A stretch of 19,110 nucleotides of DNA from an uncultured Verrucomicrobiales bacterium (GCA_937893015.1 CALBJX010000106.1:1-19110), one strand, 5' to 3'; numbered from the stretch's first letter, positions 5,663 through 13,548 are shown. Numbers and translations are program-made. The notes: generated by a model not told the origin, from the sequence alone.

Positions 5663-7221
5663 TAGGCTTTCGCAGAAATCTCCACAAGCTTCAGGTTGCG
5701 GTTGACGGCGTTCAGGTAGGCACGCGCAGACGCCTCAATCACGTCCGTCGCCGCGCCCTTGCCGGAGACGGGCTTGCAGGAGCAATCCGTGCCGAACTGC
5801 ACCTTGACGGTCACTTCGCCGAGGGCATCCTGACCGGCGGAAGCGGAGCGCACGTTGTATTCCACCAACTCGCCGCCCTTGGTGCGGGTGATGCGGTCGA
5901 TGGCCTTGAAGCAGGCGTTCACGGGGCCGTTGCCGATAGCGCAGTCCGTAAAACGCTTGCCCTCCTTCTCCAGCGTCACCGTGGCGGTGGGTACCGCCTC
6001 CGAGCCGGAGGTGAATTGGAGCGCAATCATCTTCCACACGGCGTTGTGCGTGTCGAGGGAGTCGTTGACGAGGGAGGCGAGGTCGTCATCGTAGACGAAC
6101 TTCTTGCTGTCGCCCACCTTCTTGAAGCGGTTAAAGACCTGCGTCAGCTCCTCATCGGAGAGAGTGTGGCCGAGCTTTTCGAGACGCGCTTTCACGGCGG
6201 CGCGGCCGCTGTGCTTGGTGAGCGGCAGCTCCGTCTCGCCCCAGCCGACTTCGGCGGGGTCAATCACCTCGTAGGTCTCGCGCTTGGCGAGAATGCCGTG
6301 CTGGTGGATGCCCGAGGAGTGGGCAAAGGCGTTCTCACCCACGATAGCCTTGGAACGCTGCACGGAGAGGCCGCTCATGCGCGCCACCACACGGCTGGTC
6401 GTCACGATTTCGCGGGTGTTGAGGTTGTGCGGTTTCTCGCCCTTGGCGAACCCGAAACTCTCGGGGCGGGTGGAGAGGGCCATGCAAACCTCTTCAATGG
6501 CGGCATTGCCCGCGCGCTCACCGATGCCGTTAATCGTGCCCTCCACCTGACGTGCGCCAGCCGCCACGGCGGCAAGGGAGTTCGCCACGGCGAGGCCGAT
6601 GTCGTTGTGACAATGCACGGAAAGCACGCACTTATCGACATTGGGCACAAACTTCACCATGTACTCAATCATCTTGGTGTATTCGGCGGGCGTGGTGAAG
6701 CCCACGGTGTCGGGCAGGTTCACAGTCGTGGCACCGGCATCAATGACGGCTTCCACCACCTGCGCAAGATAGTCCAGCTCCGTGCGGGAGGCATCCTCCG
6801 CGGAGAACTCCACATCATTCACCAAGCTCTTGGCGAGCTTCACGCCCTCCACGGCCATGGCGAGGATTTCCTCCTTACTCTTCTTGAGCTTGAACTCGCG
6901 GTGCAGCGGGCTGGTGGCGAGGAAGGTGTGGATGCGGGCGCGATCTCCCGCAGGAGCCACGGCCGCGGCTGCCGCGCGGATATCCTTCTCCACGCAGCGG
7001 GCAAGGCCGGCGATGCGGCACTTCTTCACCGTGCGGGCAATGGTGGAGACAGCCTCGAAATCGCCGTCGGAAATCACGGGGAATCCGGCCTCGATGATAT
7101 CCACACCGAGTTTCTCCAACTGGCGGGCAACCTCCAGCTTCTGGCGGAGGTTCATGGAGGCACCGGGGCACTGTTCACCATCGCGAAGGGTGGTATCAAA
7201 GAAGAGGACTTTGTCGTTCAT
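5662..7221 (-). CDS. leuA: 2-isopropylmalate synthase
   Basis: This enzyme condenses acetyl-CoA with 2-ketoisovalerate, the first committed step to leucine. The 519 residues begin with the metal-binding FFDTTLRDGEQCPGASM. NLPDTVGFTTP (about 169-179) and SVHCHNDIGLAVANS (about 201-215), which hold catalytic and metal ligands, are present, as is NGIGERAGNAA. The last 130 or so residues match the LeuA dimer/allosteric domain for leucine feedback. The length is typical of LeuA and not of homocitrate synthase. A plausible promoter lies upstream. The TAATG junction with pth makes a two-gene operon. Confidence 0.94.
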   Translation of the reverse strand: MNDKVLFFDTTLRDGEQCPGASMNLRQKLEVARQLEKLGVDIIEAGFPVISDGDFEAVSTIARTVKKCRIAGLARCVEKDIRAAAAAVAPAGDRARIHTFLATSPLHREFKLKKSKEEILAMAVEGVKLAKSLVNDVEFSAEDASRTELDYLAQVVEAVIDAGATTVNLPDTVGFTTPAEYTKMIEYMVKFVPNVDKCVLSVHCHNDIGLAVANSLAAVAAGARQVEGTINGIGERAGNAAIEEVCMALSTRPESFGFAKGEKPHNLNTREIVTTSRVVARMSGLSVQRSKAIVGENAFAHSSGIHQHGILAKRETYEVIDPAEVGWGETELPLTKHSGRAAVKARLEKLGHTLSDEELTQVFNRFKKVGDSKKFVYDDDLASLVNDSLDTHNAVWKMIALQFTSGSEAVPTATVTLEKEGKRFTDCAIGNGPVNACFKAIDRITRTKGGELVEYNVRSASAGQDALGEVTVKVQFGTDCSCKPVSGKGAATDVIEASARAYLNAVNRNLKLVEISAKA

Positions 7222-7244
7222 AGTCGTGTGTTGTTGTTGTCGTC

Positions 7245-7273
7245 ATTCTCTCACGCGAGCGACGGCATAGCAA
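7245..7273 (-). promoter_or_regulatory. Probable leuA promoter
   Basis: On the minus strand -35 TTGCTA (7268-7273), a 17-base spacer ending in TGA, and -10 GAGAAT (7245-7250) resemble an extended -10 promoter. The leader would be about 17 nt, without a Shine-Dalgarno sequence. A CAA-rich stretch precedes the ATG. Confidence 0.4.
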
Positions 7274-7303
7274 GAACAAATTTTCATTTTTTCGTCATCA
7301 ATT

Positions 7304-7342
7304 CGTGCGCGCGCGTAGAAAGCATCCTTACGCGCACGCGCG
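7304..7342. other. Imperfect GC hairpin in the leuA/I42 intergenic gap
   Basis: The 7222-7443 gap contains, besides the leuA promoter and the I42 terminator, a 14-base CG-repeat palindrome (7304-7317 with 7329-7342, 12 of 14 matched) with an 11-base loop. It has no U-tract and lies upstream of the proposed leuA promoter. Its role is unknown. Confidence 0.4.
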
Positions 7343-7385
7343 AAGAGGCTCGCCGATTTTCATCATTGCCCCACTTCTTTTCATC

Positions 7386-7416
7386 AAAAAAAATGCCGCC
7401 GATAGCCACGGCGGCA
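7386..7416 (-). terminator. Intrinsic terminator of the I42 inhibitor gene
   Basis: An 8-bp perfect stem, TGCCGCCG/CGGCGGCA (7394-7401 with 7409-7416), is followed on the minus strand by eight consecutive U residues (7386-7393). This is the clearest intrinsic terminator in the window. It isolates the inhibitor gene from leuA. Confidence 0.9.
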
Positions 7417-7443
7417 CATCAAAAGACACAGACAGAAACGTCG

Positions 7444-7824
7444 TCACTCCTTCACTGTCACCACAAAGGTGCGGGTCTTCCATGCAGGCGTGTCGGTTTC
7501 CCAGACGCGCTTGTATTCCAGCGTGAAGCTCGCAGCACCCGCGTGCACGCCCGTCACCTTGACGAGGGTGGGGCAAGGGGCACCGCAGCAGGGATTTTCT
7601 TCATCCGCATCGGGAACGCGACCATAGGACATGGTGACGAGGACAGGGGCGGTCTCTTTCATCGGCTCCGCGAGATTCCATGTATAGCCCGTGGTGGGGT
7701 TGCCATCCAACTCCACGATTCGCGTCTCACCCACACGGAGCGTAAAACTCTCCGCAGGAGCGGGGGCATTATCCTGCGCGACGGCGCAGACGGCGGACAG
7801 GAAGAGAGAAAGAAGCGCTTTCAT
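7444..7824 (-). CDS. Chagasin-family (MEROPS I42) cysteine peptidase inhibitor, secreted
   Basis: Chagasin-type inhibitors are small Ig-like proteins that block papain-like cysteine peptidases through three loops. The 126 residues start with a signal peptide (MKALLSLFLSAVCAVAQ, cleavage near 16-18), so the product is probably periplasmic or secreted. The NPTTGY loop is intact at 42-47 and the RxW-type loop is present as RVW at 106-108. The middle loop region carries CCGAPC (79-84), where a Gly-rich loop is usual, so a disulfide may stabilise it. It is transcribed alone, between its own promoter and a strong terminator, and diverges from prmA. The family assignment is good; the target is unknown. 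Confidence 0.85.
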   Translation of the reverse strand: MKALLSLFLSAVCAVAQDNAPAPAESFTLRVGETRIVELDGNPTTGYTWNLAEPMKETAPVLVTMSYGRVPDADEENPCCGAPCPTLVKVTGVHAGAASFTLEYKRVWETDTPAWKTRTFVVTVKE

Positions 7825-7830
7825 ACCTCT

Positions 7831-7860
7831 TGTTTAGCACAGCATAAACGCATACGTCAA
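7831..7860 (-). promoter_or_regulatory. I42 gene promoter
   Basis: On the minus strand -35 TTGACG (7855-7860) is strong. The best -10 is TAAACA (7831-7836) after 18 bases, which is poor. Only 6 bases separate it from the ATG, so the transcript would start at or next to the start codon. It diverges from the prmA promoter. Confidence 0.4.
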
Positions 7861-7912
7861 GTGCGGAATGCAAAACCGCCGCAGCCGCGGCACGAAGGGT
7901 GAGGGAAAGGGA

Positions 7913-7941
7913 TTGAATTAGGGGCATTATTTTGATACAAT
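7913..7941 (+). promoter_or_regulatory. prmA operon promoter
   Basis: -35 TTGAAT (7913-7918), a 17-base spacer and an extended -10 TGATACAAT (hexamer 7936-7941) form a near-consensus promoter. The expected transcript start at about 7948 leaves a leader of about 5 nt before the prmA ATG. It drives the four-gene operon prmA to the ABC fusion. Confidence 0.75.
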
Positions 7942-7952
7942 GTCCCCGCGAT

Positions 7953-8798
7953 ATGTATCTTTGGCACAAAACAGCGGGAGTTGAACAGGAAGAGCTTTGG
8001 CAGGAACGCCTCGGCAACATGGCGGGCGCGGTGATTTCCGCCGCGTTCCAAGCGGGGCGTATCGCCGTGGATGTGTACACGGAAAAGGCGGAGGAAGCCT
8101 ATGTGCTGCAAGCCCTCTACGGCGGCAAGGTGAGCGCCCTGCCCGATACGGACTGGGTGGCCGCCACCGCCCCCGAAAACACACCGCCGCTGGTCATCCG
8201 CGACCGCATCATCATCTCCGCCTCCGCCAAGGCCGAGGTGCTGGCGGAACTGCGTGCTCAGTACCCCAAGCGCATCATCCTTTCCTTCCCCGCCGAGCAG
8301 GCCTTCGGCACCGGCAATCACGCCACGACCTCCACCTGCCTGCGCATGCTCTGCGATTGGGTGAAGGAGTGCGGCGACACGCCGTGGACGCTCACGGATG
8401 TGGGCTGCGGCACGGGGGTGCTCGCGCTCGCGGGGCTGAAGCTCGGTGCCGCGCGTGCCGAGAGTTTTGATTTCGACCCCAAGGCGGTGGAGGTTGCCCG
8501 CCGCAACATCGACCGCAACGGCGGGGCGGAGGGGCTGCATCTCTTCCAAGCCGATGTCTTTGAATGGGAGCCCGCCGAGCAGACGGATGTGGTGCTGGCC
8601 AATCTGTTCTCCACGGTGCTGCAAAAGGCATTTCCCCGACTCATGGCAGCCATGAAGCCCAAGGGCGTGCTCATCATCTCCGGCATTCTCCGCACCCAGG
8701 CGGAGGAGACACTCGCTGCCGCCCGCGCCGCCGGGCTTACACCGATAAACGTCGTCACCCGCGGCAAATGGACCACCGCCCAACTTGTGATTTCATGA
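7953..8798 (+). CDS. prmA: Ribosomal protein L11 methyltransferase
   Basis: PrmA trimethylates ribosomal protein L11 using S-adenosylmethionine. The 281 residues contain the family-specific FGTGNHATTSTCLRML, the SAM-binding DVGCGTGVLALAGLKLGA, and DVVLANLFSTVL in place of the common NPP/ANI motif. The start is taken at ATG 7953, because the in-frame TTG at 7932 lies upstream of the predicted transcription start. There is no Shine-Dalgarno sequence. The N-terminal substrate-recognition domain is divergent from the enterobacterial form. The stop overlaps the tsaB start as ATGA. A small possibility remains that it methylates another protein. Confidence 0.88.
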   Translation: MYLWHKTAGVEQEELWQERLGNMAGAVISAAFQAGRIAVDVYTEKAEEAYVLQALYGGKVSALPDTDWVAATAPENTPPLVIRDRIIISASAKAEVLAELRAQYPKRIILSFPAEQAFGTGNHATTSTCLRMLCDWVKECGDTPWTLTDVGCGTGVLALAGLKLGAARAESFDFDPKAVEVARRNIDRNGGAEGLHLFQADVFEWEPAEQTDVVLANLFSTVLQKAFPRLMAAMKPKGVLIISGILRTQAEETLAAARAAGLTPINVVTRGKWTTAQLVIS

Positions 8799-9430
8799 AC
8801 CTGCTTGCCATCGAAACCTCCGTTTCCACCGCGACCCTCTGCCTGTACCGCGAAGGCAGCGGCCTCTGCGCCCGCGCCGAGTGGACGGCGGAGCGTAACC
8901 ACGATGCATGGCTCTTCCCCGCGCTGCAACAGGCGATGGAGGCGCTCGGTGACGATGCTCTCGACGCCATCCTCATCGGTGCGGGGCCCGGCAGCTACGG
9001 CGGGGTGCGCGTGGCTCTGGCCGCGGGCGTGGGTATCGCCGCCGTGACGGGGGCGAAGCTCCTTTCTCTCTGCTCGTGGGCGCTGCTGGCTGAAGGTAAC
9101 GCCTGCATCGTCTCCGATGCCCGCCGCGGCGGGTGGACCGTGCGCCGCCCCGACGGCAGCATCGAGGTGCTGACGCCCGTGGAGCTGCAACAGCTCGCCG
9201 CGGAAGGCGCCCCCCTGCTCTCCGTGGAGCCCGCGGGAGCGCTGGAGAAGCTCGGCATCACCCCCGCTGCCGAGGCGCTGGTGCCCACCGCAGAAGGCCT
9301 CGTGCAGACATGGCTGCGCATGACGGAGGCGGAGCGCACCGCCGCGGCCGCCAAACCCGCCGAGCCCATTTATGTGCGCCCACCGCACATCACCGCCGCC
9401 GTCCACAAGCCGTGGGAAGTCCGCAAGTAA
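8795..9430 (+). CDS. tsaB: tRNA threonylcarbamoyladenosine biosynthesis protein TsaB
   Basis: TsaB is the non-catalytic ASKHA-fold partner of TsaD in forming t6A37 on ANN-decoding tRNAs. The 211 residues open with NLLAIETSVSTATLCLY and carry GAGPGSYGGVRVALAAGVGIA at about 67-87, the TsaB form of the motif, without the metal-binding His pair of TsaD. The C-terminal half is shorter and more divergent. Translation is coupled to prmA through a 4-base ATGA overlap, and the initiation region has no Shine-Dalgarno sequence. A longer reading from upstream in the same frame would lie inside prmA and is not credible. Confidence 0.9.
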   Translation: MNLLAIETSVSTATLCLYREGSGLCARAEWTAERNHDAWLFPALQQAMEALGDDALDAILIGAGPGSYGGVRVALAAGVGIAAVTGAKLLSLCSWALLAEGNACIVSDARRGGWTVRRPDGSIEVLTPVELQQLAAEGAPLLSVEPAGALEKLGITPAAEALVPTAEGLVQTWLRMTEAERTAAAAKPAEPIYVRPPHITAAVHKPWEVRK

Positions 9431-9446
9431 TTTTCCCTCATCCGCC

Positions 9447-9800
9447 ATGTCCGCTTCCCCCGTCACCCATACCTGCCGCTGTTGCGGTGCCTGCTGCCGT
9501 TGGGAGGGCAACGTGTGCCTGACGGACGCGGATATCACCGCCATTGCCGCCTACCTCGGCATGGAGGAAGTGGCCTTCATCAACGAATACTGCCACCTGC
9601 AACGCAACCGCAAGGGGCTGTCGCTCATCGACGCGCCCGATGGTGCCTGCATCATGCTCACGGCGGAGAATCTCTGCCGCATCAACGCGGTGAAACCGCA
9701 GCAGTGCCGCGATTTCCCCCATAAATGGAACTTCCCCGGCTGGGAAAGCCGCTGCCCCGGAGCTTCCCCCGCCACCCCTACGCCTACGCCCGCATGCTGA
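9447..9800 (+). CDS. YkgJ-family Cys-cluster protein (putative Zn/Fe-chelating)
   Basis: This 117-residue protein matches the CxxCxxCC family (UPF0153/YkgJ). CRCCGACC lies at about 9-16, followed by further Cys residues in NVCLTD, EYCHLQ, GACIML, NLCRIN and QQCRDFPHKW, and a final Cys near RCPG. The conserved Cys pattern is thought to bind a metal; no activity is established for most members. It starts 16 bases after tsaB, and its stop lies inside the start of the ABC fusion gene (7-base overlap ATGCTGA), so it belongs to the operon. The Pro/Thr-rich C-terminus is dictated by the overlap region. Confidence 0.82.
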   Translation: MSASPVTHTCRCCGACCRWEGNVCLTDADITAIAAYLGMEEVAFINEYCHLQRNRKGLSLIDAPDGACIMLTAENLCRINAVKPQQCRDFPHKWNFPGWESRCPGASPATPTPTPAC

Positions 9801-12800
9801 ACCGCTTCCGTCATCTCGCCGCCGAATACCTGAGCCACGCCCGCCGCAAAATTCTGCACTGGCGCAGTGCGCTGGTAACGCTGTTCAGCTCCGTGCCGCA
9901 TCGTCTCGCCGCCAAGGATGAGTCCCGCCGAGCCCACGCCGGCATTATCGTGGACCTCTTTGCCGCGCTCATGCGCCGCGTGGACGGCCTCGGCATCGAC
10001 AAAATGGACATGGCGATGGACATTCTGCGCCATGATTTCCCCAATGTGGAGCACGTCTGGCTCGCCGAGCGCTTCCAGCGGGCCTACGATGCCCGCTATA
10101 CCCTGCCTGCCACGCTGACGCTCGCCGCCGCCCACCGCACGGAGGAAGAGCGCATCTCTCTGGCGCTGGAAATCTACGTCCTGCTGCACCGCGTGGGCGG
10201 CGACCTCACCAACCCGACCCTCTTTGCCGAGGTGGCGGAAGGGCTCGACCTGAAGGGAGAGGACAAAGCCATCCGCAACATTATCCTGACCCCGGGTTCG
10301 GAGGCGCCGCGACCCATCGAAAGCATCGCCTTCTCCCCCGAGCTGGGTTCAGACAGCGTGCTGTTGCCCCAAAATGACGAAGGCGTACGCTTCCGCGTAT
10401 TGCGCTGCGTGAACATCCTCCTCGTGGTCAACGATAGCCGCACCCCCATCATCGTGCGCGGTCAACAGCTGGATCTTCATGGCGTACTGCCGCTGACGGC
10501 GGGACAAACAGTGGAGACAGACAACTGCACCTTCACCCACGCCACTATCCTCAACCTGCTACAGACACGCTATTCCGGGGTCAAGCTCGTGGCATACCTG
10601 CAGCAGGAAGACGACCATGTAACGCTCAGCCGACAGCGACCGCTCAACTGCATTGCCCGCGTACGCTTCGGCGTGCACGTGGAAATCGACGTCCTTCGCG
10701 CCGATGCTTATCTGGAGTTGGATGGGGTCGAGCTCCACAACGGCGATTCCGTCTGCACCTCGTACTACACCCCCTTCTCCGTCCGCGGAGAGGGTCCCTT
10801 TACCTTTGCCGACCTATCCGACGCAGACATGGCGGGCCGCTCCTTCCAGCTGGACCCCGGCAACCGCAAAATCATCGTCACCAACCTTCCCTACATGAAT
10901 CGCCCGGGTGTGCTCATGCTCACCCCCGGGCTCGCACCGGGTGCCGTGTTCGAGGTAGCCTACTCCAAGAGCAGCAACACGGGCACCATCCGCGTGCTGG
11001 AGGGCGCTTCCCATACCCTCACCGTGGGCGACATCCCCGTGCGTGGCGAGGCGTCCCTCAATGATGGCGACCTCATCGGCCTCAGCTCCGCGCAATACCT
11101 GCGCTGCCGTTTCTCAGAGGGCGTGCTGGAGGAAGAATCCTGCACCATCACGGAACTGAAGGTGCGCGGTCTCTCCAAAGAATACCCACGCGCGGGGCGC
11201 GTGGTGGACAACCTGCTCTTCAGCCTCAAACGCGGCGAGATGGCCTGTATCCTGGGCCCCAGCGGTAGCGGCAAGAGCACACTGCTCTCCATGCTCGCAG
11301 GGCACACCTCTGCCTCCATGGGCAGCATCCGCTACAATGATGAGCTGCTCACCCCGGATGCGCGAGACCTGCGCCGCCACATCGCCTTCATCCCGCGCGA
11401 GGATATTCTGGACGAGTCCATGACCGTGGGCGAGCACGTTTACCAGGCCTCCATAGCCCGCCGCCCGCGCCTCAGCCATGCCGACCGCATGCGCCGCGTG
11501 CTCACCGTGCTCAGCTTTGTCGGCATCGGACACCTCGCCAACCGCAACGTGGGGAGAGCGGGAGAACGCACCATCTCCGATGGTGAGCGTACACGCCTCA
11601 ACCTCGGTCTGGATCTCACCGGCACAGCGGAAGTCTTCCTCATCGATGAGCCCATCAGCGGGCTCTCCTCAGGTGATTCCGAGCGCGTGGTGGAGACATT
11701 GGAAAAAATGTCCCACGGCCGCATCGTGCTCTGCACGCTGCATCGCCCTGCGCAAGTGTTGCTCAATCGTTTCAGCAAGGTCATGGTGCTGGACGCCCAC
11801 GGCAAGATGGCCTTCTGGGGCAGCCCGCATGAGATGACGGATTACTTCCACCGCGCGGCGCAGGAGATGCACCTGCACGTCTCTGCGGAAGCCGAGGCGG
11901 CAGGCGGCGCGGACTATGTGTTCGAGGTGTTGGAAGCCCCCTTCCGCCGCGTGGGCCGCAAACGCAACACGAACACGGACCTGTGGCAGAACCGCTTCGA
12001 AAAATCCCCCACCTACATCGCCATGAGCGAGGAGATGAAGGAGGACGACGACGAGAAGCCGAAGAGCACCATGGGACAAAGCCGCATCCCCGCCATCCCC
12101 CGTCGCACACCGAGCGAGCTGTGGCGCCTCTTCCGCATGTGGCTTACGCGCACCCTGCTCGCCCGCATCCGCAGCCGCATGAGCCTCTACGGCGTGCTGC
12201 TGGAGGGGCCCGTGCTGGCCCTGCTCATCGCGGGCACCCTGCGTGCCTCCTACGACACGCCCTACACCTTCTACAAATCCCTGCACATCAGCGAATATCT
12301 TTTTCTCTCGCTGGTGCTGGCCATGTTCTTCGGGCTCACGGATGCAGCCTGCGAAATCCTCAAGGACCGCCCCATCCTGCGCCGCGAAAGCAATTACAAG
12401 GTGTTCACCCATGGCTACCTCTTCGCCAAGACGCTGGTGCTCACAGGTATCGCGGGTCTGCAATGCGCCCTGTATCTGGTGGTGAGCCATGCGATTCTGG
12501 AGATTCACCACATGTTCTGGATGCATTTCGGGGTGATGCTGCTCACAGCCTTCGTGGGTATAGCGCTCTCGCTCATGGTGTCCGCCTTCGTGCGCTCGGA
12601 CCGCACCGCCCTCAACGTGGTGCCCCTGTTGCTGGTACCGCAGATTCTGCTGGCGGGTGCCCTCGTGCGCTTTGAGGAGATGAACGAGTTTGCCGTGCAT
12701 CTGCCGGACGGCTCCATTCCCGCCGCCATTGAGCGACCTTTCTCCAACCTGCGCCACCGTGTGGCCTATCAGGATGAGACGACGCACAACATCACCAGCA

Positions 12801-13390
12801 AACCCGTTCCCCTCATCGCGGAGTTTTGCCCCCTGCGCTACGCTTTCGAGATGATTTTCGTGCTCCAGACGGAAGATAACCTCTGGGATGTCGAAATTGA
12901 ACGTGTCAACAAGGTGCGAGAAGAGCTCAAGGACAGCAACGGCTCGGAAGACCAGCTGCGTTTCATCAACCGCGCGGCGCTCGCCTTCAACGGCAGCGCG
13001 GCGGACCATGAAGAGGCGGAGGCCCTCTTGCGGCGCGTTCGCAAAGCCGCCCTTTCTTTCGATGAAAGCTTCCTGGAACAACTCTTGGAAGAACAAAACG
13101 AGCGCCCCGTCACCCCCGCAGACCTGCCCGCCGAGTTTTTCTTCTCCAACCGCAAGCTGGCCTCCATCCGCGAAGGGGTGAAGACCGCCCGCAAGGACGA
13201 ACGCAAGGACGAGCGCCGTGGTTTCTATCTTTCCCCGCGTCAGGCCCGCCCCTTCCTCGGCTTCGACCAAGAGACCGATATCGGCTCCGTTTCCACCATC
13301 ACCCGCAACGCCATTTACCTTTTCCTCATGGGGTTCATCCCCATCCTGCTGGCGGGTTGGCGCATGGGCCGCATCACAAAAGGAGAATGA
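9794..13390 (+). CDS. TerB-like/FHA-like domain ABC-2 (ABCG-type) transporter fusion
   Basis: One 1198-residue chain combines regulatory domains, ATPase and permease. Residues about 25-160 resemble an all-helical TerB-like domain. About 170-460 is beta-rich, ending in SLNDGDLIGLSSAQYLRCRF, similar to the end of an FHA domain. The ATPase runs from about 465 to 700: Walker A GPSGSGKST (488-496), Walker B FLIDEP with Asp618/Glu619, and H-loop His650. The Q-loop reads IPRED (Arg535 for Gln), the signature reads ISDGE (594-598), and the D-loop reads SGLSS. A charged linker leads to an ABC-2 membrane domain (from about 780). It has five helices, then a soluble insert of about 250 residues, then a last helix near the C-terminus. 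The start ATG overlaps the YkgJ stop. The substrate is unknown; export or a signalling role is inferred. Confidence 0.82.
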   Translation: MLNRFRHLAAEYLSHARRKILHWRSALVTLFSSVPHRLAAKDESRRAHAGIIVDLFAALMRRVDGLGIDKMDMAMDILRHDFPNVEHVWLAERFQRAYDARYTLPATLTLAAAHRTEEERISLALEIYVLLHRVGGDLTNPTLFAEVAEGLDLKGEDKAIRNIILTPGSEAPRPIESIAFSPELGSDSVLLPQNDEGVRFRVLRCVNILLVVNDSRTPIIVRGQQLDLHGVLPLTAGQTVETDNCTFTHATILNLLQTRYSGVKLVAYLQQEDDHVTLSRQRPLNCIARVRFGVHVEIDVLRADAYLELDGVELHNGDSVCTSYYTPFSVRGEGPFTFADLSDADMAGRSFQLDPGNRKIIVTNLPYMNRPGVLMLTPGLAPGAVFEVAYSKSSNTGTIRVLEGASHTLTVGDIPVRGEASLNDGDLIGLSSAQYLRCRFSEGVLEEESCTITELKVRGLSKEYPRAGRVVDNLLFSLKRGEMACILGPSGSGKSTLLSMLAGHTSASMGSIRYNDELLTPDARDLRRHIAFIPREDILDESMTVGEHVYQASIARRPRLSHADRMRRVLTVLSFVGIGHLANRNVGRAGERTISDGERTRLNLGLDLTGTAEVFLIDEPISGLSSGDSERVVETLEKMSHGRIVLCTLHRPAQVLLNRFSKVMVLDAHGKMAFWGSPHEMTDYFHRAAQEMHLHVSAEAEAAGGADYVFEVLEAPFRRVGRKRNTNTDLWQNRFEKSPTYIAMSEEMKEDDDEKPKSTMGQSRIPAIPRRTPSELWRLFRMWLTRTLLARIRSRMSLYGVLLEGPVLALLIAGTLRASYDTPYTFYKSLHISEYLFLSLVLAMFFGLTDAACEILKDRPILRRESNYKVFTHGYLFAKTLVLTGIAGLQCALYLVVSHAILEIHHMFWMHFGVMLLTAFVGIALSLMVSAFVRSDRTALNVVPLLLVPQILLAGALVRFEEMNEFAVHLPDGSIPAAIERPFSNLRHRVAYQDETTHNITSKPVPLIAEFCPLRYAFEMIFVLQTEDNLWDVEIERVNKVREELKDSNGSEDQLRFINRAALAFNGSAADHEEAEALLRRVRKAALSFDESFLEQLLEEQNERPVTPADLPAEFFFSNRKLASIREGVKTARKDERKDERRGFYLSPRQARPFLGFDQETDIGSVSTITRNAIYLFLMGFIPILLAGWRMGRITKGE

Positions 13391-13440
13391 TATCTTCGGG
13401 CGCCCTACCGGGAGGGGGGGGCAAAGCGGATGAAGCCATG

Positions 13441-13456
13441 CCGACGGAATCGTCGG
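13441..13456. other. Small hairpin after the ABC fusion gene
   Basis: CCGACG and CGTCGG form a 6-bp stem with a 4-base loop in the ABC-to-peptidase gap. No U-tract follows, so it is not a standard terminator. Confidence 0.35.
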
Positions 13457-13461
13457 AACGG

Positions 13462-13505
13462 AGACCGCCGCACGACGTACGTACGTAATCGGATAGACCG
13501 CCGCA
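13462..13505. promoter_or_regulatory. Direct repeat pair around a 12-bp palindrome, upstream of the M16 gene
   Basis: The 11-base sequence AGACCGCCGCA occurs at 13462-13472 and again at 13495-13505, exactly 33 bases apart (about three helical turns). Between them lies the perfect palindrome ACGTACGTACGT (13475-13486). The spacing and symmetry are operator-like, about 40 bases upstream of the predicted -10 of the peptidase gene. Confidence 0.4.
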
Positions 13506-13539
13506 TACGGAATTCCATCTTTCTTTCGGCGGGGATGTG

Positions 13540-13548
13540 TGATAGAGT
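13540..13548 (+). promoter_or_regulatory. Extended -10 promoter of the M16 peptidase gene
   Basis: TGATAGAGT matches an extended -10 (TGn plus a 4/6 hexamer). No good -35 is present 16-18 bases upstream. Six bases separate it from the ATG, predicting a leaderless start. Confidence 0.4.

Noticed and set aside
7243..7287. 14-codon open frame before leuA as a leucine attenuator peptide
   Set aside because: It has no leucine codons (MKICSCYAVARVRE), overlaps the proposed leuA promoter, and no terminator/antiterminator pair follows.
6016..7902. Long plus-strand open frame (628 codons) antisense to leuA
   Set aside because: leuA on the minus strand has all its catalytic motifs. The antisense frame is His/Gly/Val-rich, with no recognisable domain, and crosses the I42 gene and intergenic DNA, as expected for a shadow in GC-rich sequence.
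7932..7952. TTG at 7932 as the prmA start
   Set aside because: It lies inside the extended -10 promoter region, upstream of the expected transcript start. ATG 7953 gives a normal protein.
9725..9793. ATG at 9725 as the start of the ABC fusion
   Set aside because: It would overlap 76 bases of the YkgJ-like gene and add a Pro/Arg-rich leader. ATG 9794 gives a compact 7-base overlap and a sensible helical N-terminus.
11669..13270. Long minus-strand open frame (533 codons) antisense to the ABC permease half
   Set aside because: It is rich in His/Glu/Gln/Gly without a domain, and it is opposite a convincing ABC protein.
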